This document shows, one piece after another, positions 11,701 to 26,700 of a stretch of 64,000 nt of DNA. The notes under the pieces are model-generated. The model searched no databases, was not told the origin of the DNA, and was given only the letters and a program-made list of their open reading frames with translations. Source of the DNA: Toxotes chatareus (lineage: Eukaryota; Chordata; Actinopteri; Toxotidae); contig CM028900.1 in NCBI GenBank assembly GCA_016801885.1, positions 12,356,972 to 12,420,971 of the forward strand, written 5' to 3'. How positions within the stretch are numbered: the stretch's first letter is position 1; the number at the start of each line of letters is the position of its first letter. The translations under genes and the position numbers were made by a program.

Positions 11701-14700
11701 TCAGACTCAGACTAAACATTCTTATTAGCAGATTTGCACATTTCCCCTCGCCTAATGCTATAGTAAATATAGTAAATATTTACCTAATATTTCCTGACAT
11801 AGTCAAATTGCGACTTTGTCAGGATAAAGACAGAGAAATTTGAGGACTAAGGAAAAGTTACAAAGACGATGTTCTTTTCAGAATGTAAGAAGAACCCTCA
11901 CACAAGATAGTGCTGTTTAAAGGTTCAGCTTCAGTGTATCTGTCACCTTTCCCAGAAGTAATACTGTCAGGAAACACTGGCTGCATTTGAAAGCCTCCAG
12001 CAGATTGGTTTCTCCTTGGCATACATGGTTTTAAGTTGTCAACCTAGGTCTGAATGTATGTCATCTATAAACGTCTTGACCTGGTCTAAAGCAGGTTTTG
12101 TTATTTCCTTCATTTTTACGGTTGTGTTTCTTAATTAATGTTTTATTATTTGAATGTGATAACTTTTATATGAACAATCTTTAAGAAATATTTTTCTAAA
12201 CTTCTACTAAAACTTTGGTTTTTGAAACTTTGCATTCCTCTACTTACAATACTATTGTCATTTAATATTTATATGTATTGTATATGCCCTTCATTTTCAA
12301 TATTGTGTTTTTGTTCAACACAGTTGCACCTCTTAGCCATTCTTATACTGTATGCAACATTTGTTCCTGCTGCCATGCTATAGATGATGCTGAAACCTCT
12401 GGGATCACTGCCTTGCAACAAAGGCTCCCTTTCAGCAGATTGTGAGCAATTTTATCATTGGTAAACTGAGCAGGAAAAAGGTTTACTTCCTGGATAGCTG
12501 CTGTATAGGAGTTAAATTAGCAAACAAACAGACTATTGGTTTGCAGACAATGCTGGGAACACATGCTGGGAACAAGGGAAAATGCCCCATGTTAAAACAT
12601 GACCGACAGATGCTTTTGGCAGCTTCTTAGTGAAATTATGCTCCAATTATCCAATGTTTACTTGTAATTCTAAGAATTAGAGTTAACTATAATTAAAAAA
12701 AATGGAAAACAAACAAATATTCACGAGAGAAGCTGATACCAGTTAATATTTGACATTTTGGCTTAAAAAAATGAGTCAGAAGATTAAATCAACAATAGGA
12801 TTTACTGCCATTAAATTTCAAATAATGATGTTAGCTCTAGATTAACGGATGGTTATTAGTTTTCTATACAGTATAGTGGAGATAAATGGGAGTCCAACAA
12901 CACATTTTAAGAGACAATTCTAGTAGTTTACCTTAAAGATGTTACTTTATTACTCACATTTGCTCAGATGAACGCACATAACACTTCTGCACAACGTGTT
13001 TTTGTATATTCCTAGTAGCTTTAAGTAATTACAGAGGAATTGCATAGCTACAGCAAAGGGTTAATACAGTATTATCACAATATTTTAATAGGCTGTTAGC
13101 TTTGCTGTTAGTGTATGATGCTATTTGATCAAGAAGGGAGAATGTTTCCAAAATGCTGGATAAGGCGGGACAGAGATAGACCACCAACCCCTAGCATGCA
13201 CCACCAATCACCACCTCACAGCTCTTCTCATGAAGAATTTGGGTTGAAATGGCTGCGGTACCACCCAGTACCACTATTTATTCCAATTACATTTCAGACC
13301 GGACAGGAACAGCATGCACCATAAATCAGGCTGTCAGAGAGACAATCAGAATTGCACATTCCTATTTGGACGGGTCTGATGGAGTGCTCTGCCACTAAAC
13401 TATGCTGCCTGAATCAATCTCCCCTGGAAAATGTCAGAGAAGGTTGAGTGGTAGCACCTTATCTCTACAGATGCCACTCAGTGAAAACATCAAAAGGAGG
13501 CTCAGGATGAGTGCGCCGAAGGTTGTGTAACTGTCGGGAGGACGGCTGGCACGCTTGTCTCCAAGGCTTGTCAATGCTATTAAAAGCATGCTTCATCAGT
13601 GGAAGACGTCTCTGCCCCCATATGCCATGTTTTTATTTAAATATGGATCAATTTTTATTAAATATAGAGTAATTTATCAATTCTCAGTTCACAGCGGGAA
13701 CAGAATTATATAATGATAATATTAATAATTTCATCAATATTAAAATGAAAGAAACCTTTATGAAACACAATTTAAATTTAAAAAATAAATTGCATGTAAG
13801 TAAAAGCTTAAAGTGAACCACTGAATTACGCCAAATTATAATTGTGTTTAGGATGTGAATTGGGGCAGTTCCGCTGTGGGACAGGCCGATGTATCCCAGG
13901 CGACTGGCACTGTGACGGGACATCAGACTGTGTGGATGACTCTGATGAACACGACTGCCGTGAGTTCCTCATTATATCACACTGTGCTCACACTAAATTA
14001 CCTGAGATGGTTTGGAAATTTGTGATACTTGTTGGATGTCTCATTCTAACCTGAATTTTACAGCAGTGGTGGAAGGAATATTCCTGTTTTTGTTAATCCT
14101 GTTTTCAAAATTCTTTTCAAAAGTCTTTCTTCTATGTTAGTCTATATAAAGCAAAATATTTTCCTCAGAAATGTAGCGGAGCATAAGTAAATAGTAGCAT
14201 AAAATGAAAACATTCTAGTAAAGTAACTCAAAGCAAATGTACATATTAAGTTTAGTCTTCAATCAGCTGTTATAAATTACAAAATGCTCCGTGTGTATTC
14301 CCACAGCTCAGGTAACATGTGATGAGAGTCATTTCCAGTGCTTGAGTGATGGCGAGTGTATCCCAGATGTGTGGGTGTGCGATGATGAGGAAGACTGTGA
14401 GGATGGCTCAGATGAGAGGCAGCACTGCTGTGAGTACAGTTTACAATAGTAACAATTCTGCATGGAAAATCTACCCGGTTATTGTACTGTACTCACTATA
14501 TATTTACAAGTACATCAGAGTTCAAGTTTCTTGTTTGTTGCTAAAAGACTCTCCAATCTATCCCCAGCTGGAAGGACGTGCACCAGTGGCCAGTTCAGCT
14601 GCAGCAACGGGGCGTGCATCCCAGGAGAATACCGATGTGACCGTCTGGCGGACTGCTCAGATGGGTCTGATGAGAGAAACTGCCGTAAGTCTTCTCCAGG

Positions 14701-17700
14701 GTGGTTTCCTTTTTTTTTTTTTTTTTTATCTCAGGCTCCTGTGGCATTTTAATCAATTTGTTAAGATTAAGAGGCTCGCTGACTGACAGAATGGGCCACA
14801 ATATGCTTCTTGTTGTCAGAGGTTGATTGCAGATTCCTTGGTGGATTAGTCAAGCTGAAGTTCAGCTGCTATGCCATTATTGTGCCGACATGGTAGACTC
14901 ACAGCACTACACACTGTGGTAATCTCACAATTGCATAAAGAATGCTGTGGTGACTGCTGTTGTTATGGTAGTGGCGTTAAACTTTAGTCTCTTATCCTTC
15001 CCATTTGCTAAGCTTTCCACATTTTAAAAGCTTTAAAGACCACAGTTGTCAGGCTGATTTGAATGCACAGCATTGCCCTGATGATGATTTAATCTTTCAG
15101 ATTACCCCGAGTGTCCACAACTGAGATGTGCTAATGGGGCCTGCTACAACCGGACTCAGCGATGTGACCAGATACTTGACTGCCGTGATGGCTCTGATGA
15201 GGCAAATTGCAGTAAGAAAGCAGTCAATCTTTTGCAACTTCCAGACAACCTTCACTTGGACTGTGCGGCAACACTGCAAACACCCAGCATCACTACATGG
15301 TCCTTTTTGTCTTTTTCTGTTGTGTTTTCTTTAGCACAGCACTGCAACACGGGCCTGTTTCCATGTCATAACGGAGTCTGTGTTCCTCAACGCTACGTCT
15401 GTGACCATGATGACGACTGTGGAGACAGAAGTGATGAGCTAAACTGCAGTATGAAGCCTCTGTCTCTATACCCTCTTTTTCTTCTTTAATCTAACCCCAT
15501 TGTTAGTCTCTATAGACTTTCAAGTCTCCGATCTTTTATGTGTATTAATGCTCCCCATTTACCTGCAGCATATCCAACATGTAGAGGCAACTACTTCACC
15601 TGCCCCAGTGGCCGCTGTATCCATCAAGTCTGGCTTTGTGATGGAGAGGATGATTGTGAGGACAATGCTGATGAAAAAGGCTGTGGTATGTTTACCAGCA
15701 GAAATTTACAATTTTTGAATTTAACAATTTACTGTTTGGACCAGTAACATTAGACATTTGGGTGGTTAAGGAACACTAGAATGGGTTACAACTGGAGCTC
15801 TCTGTGTGAACCTGATTCATCTCCAGTCTCCATGGTCGGTTCGGGCTAGCAAGACGCTATGCCTGTGCTCCTTTAAGTGTGTTATTCAAATGCCTCTTTG
15901 TGGCACAAGATTGCGCAGCCCCCCAAAGGGCTTTAGAATTCCTTCACACGGCTGTGAAGAGTGTGTGTTTTTAGAGGATGGGCTGCAGAAGCCCTCTGAG
16001 CCCCCATGTGACCCCCTCAAAGCTCCACTCCCCTGCATCGATTTAAAGTGACAGTAATTTCCCTGACAATGAAGCCCCAGTCACAATTTTCTTAAGATCA
16101 GCACCAAATTCCTGTGGAGGCTGCCTGCCTGCCTAATACATACCTCACTTATTGAGTATCTTGAAATTCCCAACAATCTGACACAACAGCTCTCTCCTGT
16201 TCCCTTTTCTATCTGTAAGTCTTCACAGACTTAGATGATGACTTGGTTTTGTCCATAGATAATGTGCCGAGAGAGTGTTACCCGGGAGAGTGGCCCTGTC
16301 CATCCTCTGGCCTGTGTATCCCCATGGATCAGCTGTGTGATGGAACAGCTCACTGTCCAGAGGGAGAGGACGAAACTAACACCACTGCTGGCCGCAACTG
16401 CAGTTAGTACCGATGCAACTAGTCCTAAATACATATTAGAACATCTGATATCACAGAAACTGCGCCACTGAACTATATTCCTCACTATTCTGGTTTCTGT
16501 TTTGGAACAGGTATCTGGCGATGTGCCTCTCTAAGCTGTGAGCATCGCTGTCATGCTTCTCCTGAAGGAGGAACCTGTTCTTGTCCTTCTGGATACATTG
16601 TCAGCAGCAATAACAGTCGCTCATGTATAGGTATATATCCTTCATAAATTTTACTTAAAACCTAAATCGCAGGATGCCAGACGTAAAGAGAAACACTTTT
16701 ACTCAAATAACACCTTAACTTTGTCCATATAACCATTTACACTTCATTTGCAAAAAAAAATCCTGACCAGAACTTATCAGCTCAAATCAGGTTTATAGCA
16801 TGGCACATGAAATCTGCTCACCCACAGAATGAGAGGTGCTATTTGTCTGGACTCAAGAGTACATTACAAAAACTGTTTAGACTCATGGCCAAATGAAAAA
16901 AGTGAAGGGAGGTATTGTTGATTTGCAGCTCTTTACACTTTTATGTTGTCTCTTGAAAACCTGTTGAATGTGTAATGTGGCTCAAACGGAACAAGTCGGT
17001 ATGTAATCCTCATCAGCTGTAATTTTGATTTCATGCTGAAGACTTTGACGACTGCTCCATGTGGGGCGTGTGTGACCAGCTGTGTGAGGACCGCATAGGC
17101 TCCCATCGCTGCAGCTGTCGAGAGGGCTACACCCTGGAGCAGCACAGATACTGCCGAGCTGACGTCTCGAGTGAGTGTCATTTCCTTTCTGTTTGAACAG
17201 TTTTACATCCAGTATGCTCAGATTTTGAATGTATGGATGATCCACCCAAATGAGGCCCATTAGCAGAGACCCCTTTCCTTTTTTGCCAACCTCTGTGGCT
17301 GCTCTACTGAGCGTCTGTGCTTCTTTGTGGTGCATTGTTGCGTACTGAATGTTGTTTTAGTTAGTCTCTTGCCTTTGTTGAACAAACGAAAAGGCTGACC
17401 TCTTTGCCTTTAGCTTTAGCAAAAATAGTGTGAAATGAGAATGGCTAGAAAGTCCTCTACTTTCATTTGTCTGAGTCAGGGATTTGAATATGATACATTC
17501 TGTAAATTCCCAATGATCTTTTAGTTTGGAATGCATACAGCAATACTGATTTCTTCTTTAACACAGACCAGCCTCTGGGTCTAACCTGAAAATCTCACAG
17601 ATAAGGATTTCTTCATGTTTTGTGACTTGTTGTATATTCTTTCCTCTTCAGCTGGAGTTCCTTCCTTGATATTTTCTAATGGCAGAGACCTGCTAATAGG

Positions 17701-20700
17701 TGACATCCATGGCAACAGTCTGCGCACTTTGATCCATTCACAGAACAGAGGGGTTGCAGTGGGAGTGGACTTTCACTATAATCTCCAAAGGATCTTCTGG
17801 ACTGATACCATTCAGAATAAGGTATTTCTTTTAACCAATTTACATAGTCTGTGTTTTATTTACTCTTACTACTATGTTAGTCATAGAGCAAAACCCTCAG
17901 CACTGTCTGATATGCCTAGGTAACAGTTTATGGGGAGTAGACTAGTTTCTTGTTTGAATAAATACTTGAGTTTGACTGGAGCTGGCCGGGACTGAATTCG
18001 TTCTTATCCTTTAAAATATCAGCAATGTTGATACTATAATAATGGGATATCTGTTGGCTCCTTTGCGGCTGGGTCATAATGAAGGGGAAGTAGATGTGGA
18101 ATGGAATCCAAATGGCCTAATCTTGAAACCTGTCTGATAGGCTGGTATGATGTTCACATACCAGGGTGCAATTTTTGTAACTTGATCATGTTAGAAGTAA
18201 TCATGCTGTATTTGTTTTCAGTGGCACTGTCCATCTATATGCATTCTTTGGCCATCTAAAAAGTCTTTGTTCAGCTTATGCCTTGGCTTCTCAGTGGTTT
18301 GAACTGCAGCCACTGGGCTGAAAGACTAGGACGCATCTCTGACTGGGCATCTGTGTGTATCAGCCACCTCCATGGCAGCATGTCAGATTAAAAGTAGGGA
18401 GAGCACAAACAGGGCATGTGAATGCAACTGGAAAGGTTAAACTATCAGGCTATTTCCACATCTTCAGTTTCTCTTTAAACAGGTCAGTTGAAAATCCTGC
18501 TTTTTAGACATGTGGATCCTGTTTCAAAAGAAGCAGAGCTGCTAAGAGCAGTGCCCCCTCTAACCAGCTGTATGGTGCCAAGGCTTCTGGTCTGAGAAAC
18601 TAGTGCCATCATAGGGTAGACTGGCCGGTTCAGATCACCAACTTACAGAATTAACAGAAATATAACACCTTCCCTTTACATTCAAGCCTACTCTTGATCA
18701 TACTGTATATTGTAAAGCATGGATTCACATTCTTTCAAGTCTATATACTAAAACAATACTCACATGCTCATATGTACAGTGAAAGAGCTTTTTCATTGTT
18801 TCTCCTGTTCATACTGACCATAAAGAGATCTGTTTATCAGTTTAATTGATGAGGGACAAAATCCATGGTCCATATTCTGTGTAAAAATTCATTCCAAATT
18901 TTATATGAGGCTTCAGCAGTGTGGGTCAGACAAAGCAAGAGGCTGTCTTCCAAAGTTGCTGTGTTTTTTTGCGCATGTTGCGTTTCTGTCCCTCTACTGT
19001 CTCTCAGCAATTCAACACTATCCGTTGACAGAGGGAGTTAAGTTGAAAAAAAAAGACCATAATTTTGAAAGGTACTCACTTGTTTTGTCTAACTCATAAT
19101 CCTGAAGCCTATTATTCACTCTAGCTAAACTTTAGAAGACATTGTTACACCATCACTTACATCTCCCATCACTTACACTGAAATCAATTTAGGAAGGGAT
19201 GTCTTTGTGGACAGGGGGTACACTTACAGCAACCAATAACAATTCCATTGTACCTACTTGCATGTGAGTATTGTATTAAGATAACACTTGATGAAATCTG
19301 AACCTTTCTTCTAAAAAAAATCCTTTATTTCTGGAAGCAGTGATCACCTAAGGGCTATTTTCCATGACAACAAAGGCGTCTTTTGTCTACAGGTGTTTTC
19401 TGTGGAAATGGACGGTTCCAACATGCAGGTGGTTTTGAACGTATCGGTTGACTACCCTGAGAACTTGGCTGTGGATTGGGTGAACAATAAACTGTATGTG
19501 GTGGAGGCCAGCGTCAACAGGATTGACATGGTGGACTTTGATGGAAGTAACCGGGTCACGCTCATCACTGAAAACCTCGGAAACCCTAGAGGACTGGCGG
19601 TGGACCCTACTGTCGGGTAAGCACATCTCCCAGTTTCCATCCATTCATCCGTCCACCCATTCCCAATCCCCACATACAGTGTCTGTCGTGCTCCATTGGC
19701 ATGGAATAATGGGTGTGTGTGTGTGTGAGATTAGGAGATTGCCCTGGGTGGATTAGTGAGGAGCAATGTAAGTGATGACCCTCATTGTAATCCAATAGTA
19801 TAGTTCAAGGGGGGAGGAGAACCAGGTGGCTACGGATAAATTGCTTAATGTAAATTAATGTACAGCTCTTTGCTGAGACGCAGAGCCACTCACTGGGGGA
19901 TATAATGTGATGCTGTGGATACTTAATTAAAAAGAGGAACGCCTCGTTTATTTTTTCTTCAGTGAATACATCTAATGCTATTTCTGTGTGCCCAGCTGTG
20001 CACAGTGGTCTTCATGTAACGATCCCACCTCAGAGGAAAAACTGGCAGATTAAACATTTCCCCTCCTTCCACAGATATATGTTCTTCTCTGATTGGGAGG
20101 CGTTGAATGGACAGCCAGGCCTGGAGCGGGCTTTCATGGATGGTACAAACCGTTATGGGATCATTGGGAGTAAACTGGGTTGGCCAGCTGGCATCACACT
20201 GGACATCGAGGCCAAGCGCATTTATTGGGTTGATAGTCGCTATGACTACATCGAAACGGCAACATATGATGGCCTTCACAGGTAAATATGTTATTCCTCA
20301 AGAACCCATAAAAAAACCTCACAAGATTAATTTGCCACAAACATAAAAACTAATCATTCATGCATTTATATTTTCATAAATCAATATCACCAATTTTTTA
20401 AAATAGAAAAACAGTGGTACATGGAGGTGCTGTGATCCCACACCCATTTGGCATCAGTCTGTTTGAGCACAATGTCTATTTCACGGACTGGACCAAGATG
20501 GCTGTGATGAAAGCCAACAAGTTCACTGACAGCAGTCCTCAAGTGGTTTACAGGACATCTCAGACTCCACATGGAGTAGCAGTGATCCATCAGTTGAAAC
20601 AGCCACATGGTAAGCCCCTCTCTGTCTTCTTCAGAGCGGCCCTGATTCAGCTCACAGTTCTCATAGTGGCGACAGTTCATGCTACACAAGTACAGTGTAA

Positions 20701-23700
20701 ATTTACCCAGATTTTCTGCCATGTAAAACCCACAAATAAACATAGTTAAAGAAGATTGCAGTCCGTAATTTCTCTAAAATGAATTTGCGAGTCAATGGGA
20801 ATTTTTTGTTTTGTTGGCAGTGTCAAACCCTTGCAATGTAGACAGAGGCGGATGTGAGCAGATCTGTGTTCTGAGTCACAGGAGTGACAATGGGGGGCTG
20901 GGTTACCGCTGCAAATGCCGCATGGGCTACGACCTACATGCTGATGGAAAGCGATGTTTGGGTAAAATAACAGACCTCAATATTTTTCCTGGTTTAAAGT
21001 GTAAAATTATATATAACTTCCTTTCTTGATTTCATTGTGATGGCTGAATATCTTTAGCACTGATGGCTGTTGTTTCATAAGGTCTTCTGATGTCCTGTTT
21101 ACAGCTGTGAGGCAGTTTCTGCTGTTCTCCAGCCAGCTGGCCGTGAGAGGGATCCCCTTTAACCTCTCCTCTCAGGAAGACATCATCTTGCCTGTCACTG
21201 GATCACCCTCCTACTTTGTCGGAGTGGATTTTAGTGCCGAAGACGATGCCATCTTCTTCTCAGACACAGCCAAAGATATTATCTACAAACAGAAAGTGGA
21301 TGGGACAGGTGAGCATCGTGCCTGCTGCCGTGGCTGAACTGTTTTGAATATCCTAAGAACTGTAGACATTCACGAAATAACAATAACATAACAATACAAG
21401 GAAAAACTGTCAGCAGCTAAAATGTTTTCAGTGTTTTCTTTGTGCTTACATCCTCTGATAATTTCTCTCCTAGCAGAGAGCACTACCATGTGATTCGGCC
21501 AGGCTTACACAGGGAGTTAAAGGAGTCCCTGATGGGGTTGACTGGTACAATGGGGGAGGGAATGGACAGGAGTATGGATAGTGAAAATGGATCATCTAAT
21601 CAACTTACATCTCATACTAATCACAAGATGAATAGAACAGACTAATGAAGGATGTTTTACCAAGCAGTTTTGATGTTCAGTTTCTAAACTGTGATTTTGG
21701 CTTTGGAAGTTAGATACTAATGTGATAATCTACAAGCAGTCATGCCATACAAAGAAAGAAACACCGGTGCTCTGATCAGTGATGTTGTTTTTGGAGCTGC
21801 TCTAGTTTTTTCTGTCTAGTCCACATGGGGAAAATTCAAGCTGACAGCCTATTTATTTAAATGTGTTCCTCTTTCATCTCTGTGGTAAACGGTGGTCTGA
21901 CTGCTTTGATCTGCACAGGCAGGGAGGTACTGGCAGCCAATAGAGTGGATGGAGTGGAGGACCTGGCTTACGACTGGATTTCAAAAAACCTCTACTGGAC
22001 TGACCCGCGATACAGGAGCATATCTGTCATGAGGCTAGCTGATAAATCCAGGAGAGCCATCATACGTAACCTCAACAACCCAAGGGCCATAGTGGTGCAT
22101 CCTCTCATTGGGTAAATCAGTATAAGTATTAGTATTTTTGTGACTGTGACATTTTGCTCACCCTCATCCACAAGGATGTTATCTAGGCAATGCAGGACCA
22201 CCTCTAAACCTGAACCTCTGAAACCAGGTTTATGGGATTCAATGGGATTCAGAGTTTGCCTGCAAAAGCATGGCTATTTTATTGCATAGAGCAACAAAAG
22301 TACTCAGTATACCATGACCTGCCCCAGTATATCAGAATGAAAGAGGTTTAAGCCAGTTTACAGCCCATACACTTTAATCTGTGGAATTTTTTGAGAATAT
22401 TTAAATGGATTAAAAGTGTACAAGAGGTTATTATAGTAAAATTATATTGTATTGTAGCTTTCTTTACTTTTAAGAATAGGGAAGTCTAAAAACAACCATG
22501 TACAGTATGTCTGGTTACAGACATACTGGGGTACTTTAAATATCCTTAAAGTACCCCAGCGCCCCCCCCGACCCCCGACCACCACCACCTGATAGAGAGC
22601 AAGCTGTTATTTCCAATAGTCTCAAAGTCATAAGGCCTCTGTGTCCAACGGCTGAGATTAGTTCAGCGTGAAGGGCAGTATTGTAGCTAACACTAAGAAC
22701 TTGGCTTAAACAGAAAAGCTCTATAAGGTGGAAGAATCCAAAATAAAATCTAAATAAATGGGCTTTTTGTCACCACAGTAGATATTTCAGGTTATTCAGA
22801 CTAGGTACATTTTTTAATGAAATATGACATTGATCCTTGTTTATTTTGCTTTGACAGGTATATTTTTTGGACTGACTGGTACCGGCCAGCAAAGATTATG
22901 AGGGCATGGGGTGACGGGTCACATGCCCTGTCTATTGTAAACACAACTCTTGGCTGGCCAAATGGCCTAGCTATTGATTGGAGGTAAGCCAAAGGTCCTA
23001 CAGCCACGAGGCCAAAAGAAGAGACCCACAATACACCATTTCACCTTCTTCGTTACGCTCAAGATTGATATATTTAGAAAACAATTACCCATAATTTATA
23101 GTTGTAATAACACTGATGTTGTATTTGTCTATTGTGTGTTTATTTCCTCTTTCTCCTCTTCTTTCTCTGCTTTAATCTCCACCCAGCGCAATGCGTCTGT
23201 ATTGGGTGGATGCCTTCTTTGACAAAATTGAGCACAGCAGTTTTGACGGAAAGAACAGGCTTTCATTGGACCGCTTAACCCAGATCTCCCATCCATTTGG
23301 TCTCACCATTTTTGAAGGTAATGAGTCCTGAAGTAACCAACACGTTGCCTATGAAGTTCCTGTACAGTACAATGTGTTTGATCTAAATAAAGAGGGAGTT
23401 CAGTGCACTAGCACAGACTTTCTATTGAGTTTGAACTGTGGTTTGTCAGTCTTGCTTTAATGCTTATCATGTCAAAAGAGCAATTACTGTTACCAGGAGG
23501 TGATGAAAGTTGTGCTCTGTTGCTCCTATCCCTCGAAGGCTATGCATATTTCACTGACTGGCGTCTGGGTGGCATTGTACGGGTGCGCAAGACCGATGGT
23601 GGGGAGATGGTCATTATCAGAAGAGGAATCAGCCACATTATGCACGTCAAGTCTTTTAATTCCAACTCTCAGATTGGTCAGTAGCTTTATTCACTGCACT

Positions 23701-26700
23701 TCTCAATGTTCTATTCATGCATGGCTGCAGCTGTCAGTCATGTTCCTAGTAAATTACCCTCTACTTCCTTTCTCAGGTTCTAACCTCTGCAACAGGCAGA
23801 CAAATCCTAATGGAGACTGCAGCCACTTCTGCTTCCCAGCCCCAGACTCACAGAGGGTGTGTGGCTGCCCGTATGGCATGAAGCTGTCGCCCAACCAACA
23901 GACATGTGTGGAGGACCCTTCCAACGAGCCCCCAACTCTGCAGTGTGGAGCCAATTCCTTCTCCTGTGGCAACGGCAAATGTGTCCCAAACAGCTACAGA
24001 TGCGATGGTGTTGACGACTGCCATGACAACAGTGACGAAGTCAACTGTGGAATTAACAGTAATGCTGTTTTTGTAAATCCAGTTTATTGTACTGGCCTGA
24101 CCTGACTAGAGTGAAAAACAGTTTCATGTCCTGGGTTTTTTTTTATTCAGTTCCATATTATTATAATTCTAATAATATCAATATTCTTTAATTATAGAAC
24201 ATTTTTCAAAATCCAAGTTATAAAGTGTTTCACAAGGCAGCAAAAGAAAGAGAAATTTAATCAAGATTGTCACTTTTTTGCAGACACCACTTGCTCCCCC
24301 TCTGCGTTCACCTGTGCCAATCAGCGCTGCGTGCCTGCAGGATGGCGCTGCGATGGGCACAATGACTGTTTCGATAACAGCGATGAGAACAACTGTCCAA
24401 CGCAGGTGCCTGGAACGTGCCCTGCCAATCAGTTCACCTGTGCCAACCACCGCTGCATCCCACATGCCTGGCGTTGCGATACTGATAATGACTGTGGGGA
24501 CAGTTCAGATGAAGCTGACTGCCGTGAGTATCTCTGTAGGGGCTACCAACTTAAAGTTAATAGAATTTGCTTTTGTGAATTCTAAACACAAAATGTTCAG
24601 GAAGGCGGCTTAATTATAAAAACTGCTGGTCAGTAGTCACATAGTAAAATTTATTAGATTAACACCGAAGCATGGTTTTTGTTCCTCTAAAAAAGATGAA
24701 TGTAAGACCTGTGCATTTATTGGCCAAGAAAAGCTAATAGATTAGCTCATAGGTCAAATCTCATAAACTTGTCTAACAATTTGTATTGACAGATCTGGGA
24801 AGCACATGCCATCCGGGACAGTTCCAGTGTCCAGACCACCGCTGTATAGACCCCAATTATGTCTGTGATGGGGACAGGGACTGTGTGGATGGGGCAGATG
24901 AGCAGGGATGCAGTGAGTAGCTTTTCCCTGGACATGCCTTTTGTCACTGGTCTCATCTGGTGCTTACTACGGGTTTTTTTTTTTTTAAATTTAGTTGAGA
25001 TTGTCAAGCATACCTATTTGGATCAGATCTCTTGACCATTTAGACTTCACTGTAAATTTGCTTCAGCCTAGCCTCTTATCGTGACGTATTTTTGGCTGAA
25101 AGAATTCATGCATTCGTTCAGTCATTCATGCATTATTCTGCAATGCTCGGTTTTTACTAGCTAAACATACTCAAAAAGTTGTAGAGGTCAATTGAATGCT
25201 CTGTAGAATTCAACAAGCATTTGCTAAGCCTCTTACTTTATTGATCTCATTTCCTGTGTTGCACAACAATGGAGCTCAGCATACTTGCACAACTGCAGAA
25301 ATATTGAATATCAGCATTAACATATTCAACTGGATTTTTCAGTCTACAACTGCACTGTGAGTGAGTTCAAATGCTCCAGTGGTCACCAATGTATCAACGC
25401 CTACTACCGATGTGATGGAGTCTTTGACTGCAGCGATCGCTCAGATGAGCAAGGCTGTCGTAAGTGTTTAAATACTTCCTTTAGTCATAGGTTCTACAAC
25501 TGAAGAACTACTCAGTCTTGCACGATTATGTACAAAGTTGTTAATATGTTTGCCTGTGCTAACATGCTGTTTGTGCTGTTTCCTAATGTATTTCAGCTAC
25601 CAGGCCTCCAGGGATGTGCCACCATGAGAGTGAGTTCCAGTGCCAGTCAGACGGCAGCTGTGTCCCGTCTACCTGGGAGTGTGACGGTCATCCGGACTGT
25701 GAGGACGGCAGCGACGAACACCACGCCTGCCCACCTCGCACCTGCCCTTCATCACTCTTCCGCTGTGACAATGGAAACTGCGTGTTACGCAGTTGGCTTT
25801 GTGATGGGGACAATGACTGCAGGGACATGAGCGATGAGCGAGACTGTCCCACGCCGCCTTTCCGATGTCCAAGCTGGCAGTGGCAGTGCCCTGGCCACAG
25901 CATGTGCATCAACCTCACCACAGTGTGTGATAACACCCCTGACTGCCCCAATGGTGCTGACGAGTCTCCTCTTTGCAGTAAGTCTGTTCTCTGCCTTTGT
26001 CATCTTAGTCAGCGTGGAACATGTTCTTTGTCTAAAAGAAAGACTCAACTGTTTTATCACATTTCTGAGTTTGTTGGTCTCCTCAAATTCAATTACATTT
26101 TCACATGACAAACAGGATCAAACCCTCAACTGATTTTGTTTAATGCCACATTTTTGTAGCTCGTGTTCTATAAACTGGAGGAGCTTCGTTTCACAGAAAT
26201 TTCGTGTTGAATGTTATCTGTTTGTCTTTGTGTTAAAATCATGCATGTGTGTGATTTGACCAGTATTAACCTGAAAATGATGTGTGATTTTCCTTTCTTG
26301 CCTTTCTCACAACTTTCAGATGAGCCTTTGCCAGGTAGGAACAAACTCTCAATCATTGGTAGAAATGCTGCACATAGTTTTGATCTGTTTTTCAACATAA
26401 ATAATATCTCTGTTAACAATTTTAATAGTCGTGGATTTGTTTCAAGACATAATCAAGGGAATATTGTTGTTAATAGTATGTGTGTGGCAAATGTAACAAC
26501 GATTAATAGTTCTGGCTCAAAATAGCAATTCTACGGACGCTTAATGAAAATAGTTAGTGCTTTGTTGTTCACTATCATTAGAGTGCAGCGTGTATATTAA
26601 AAACATAATTTGATAGTTCTCCTGTTTTGTGTTGCTGTGAGTTTCATTTACTTGGTTTAATTTGTAATTTCCATTTCTCAGCGCTAAATTGCTCTTTCCT

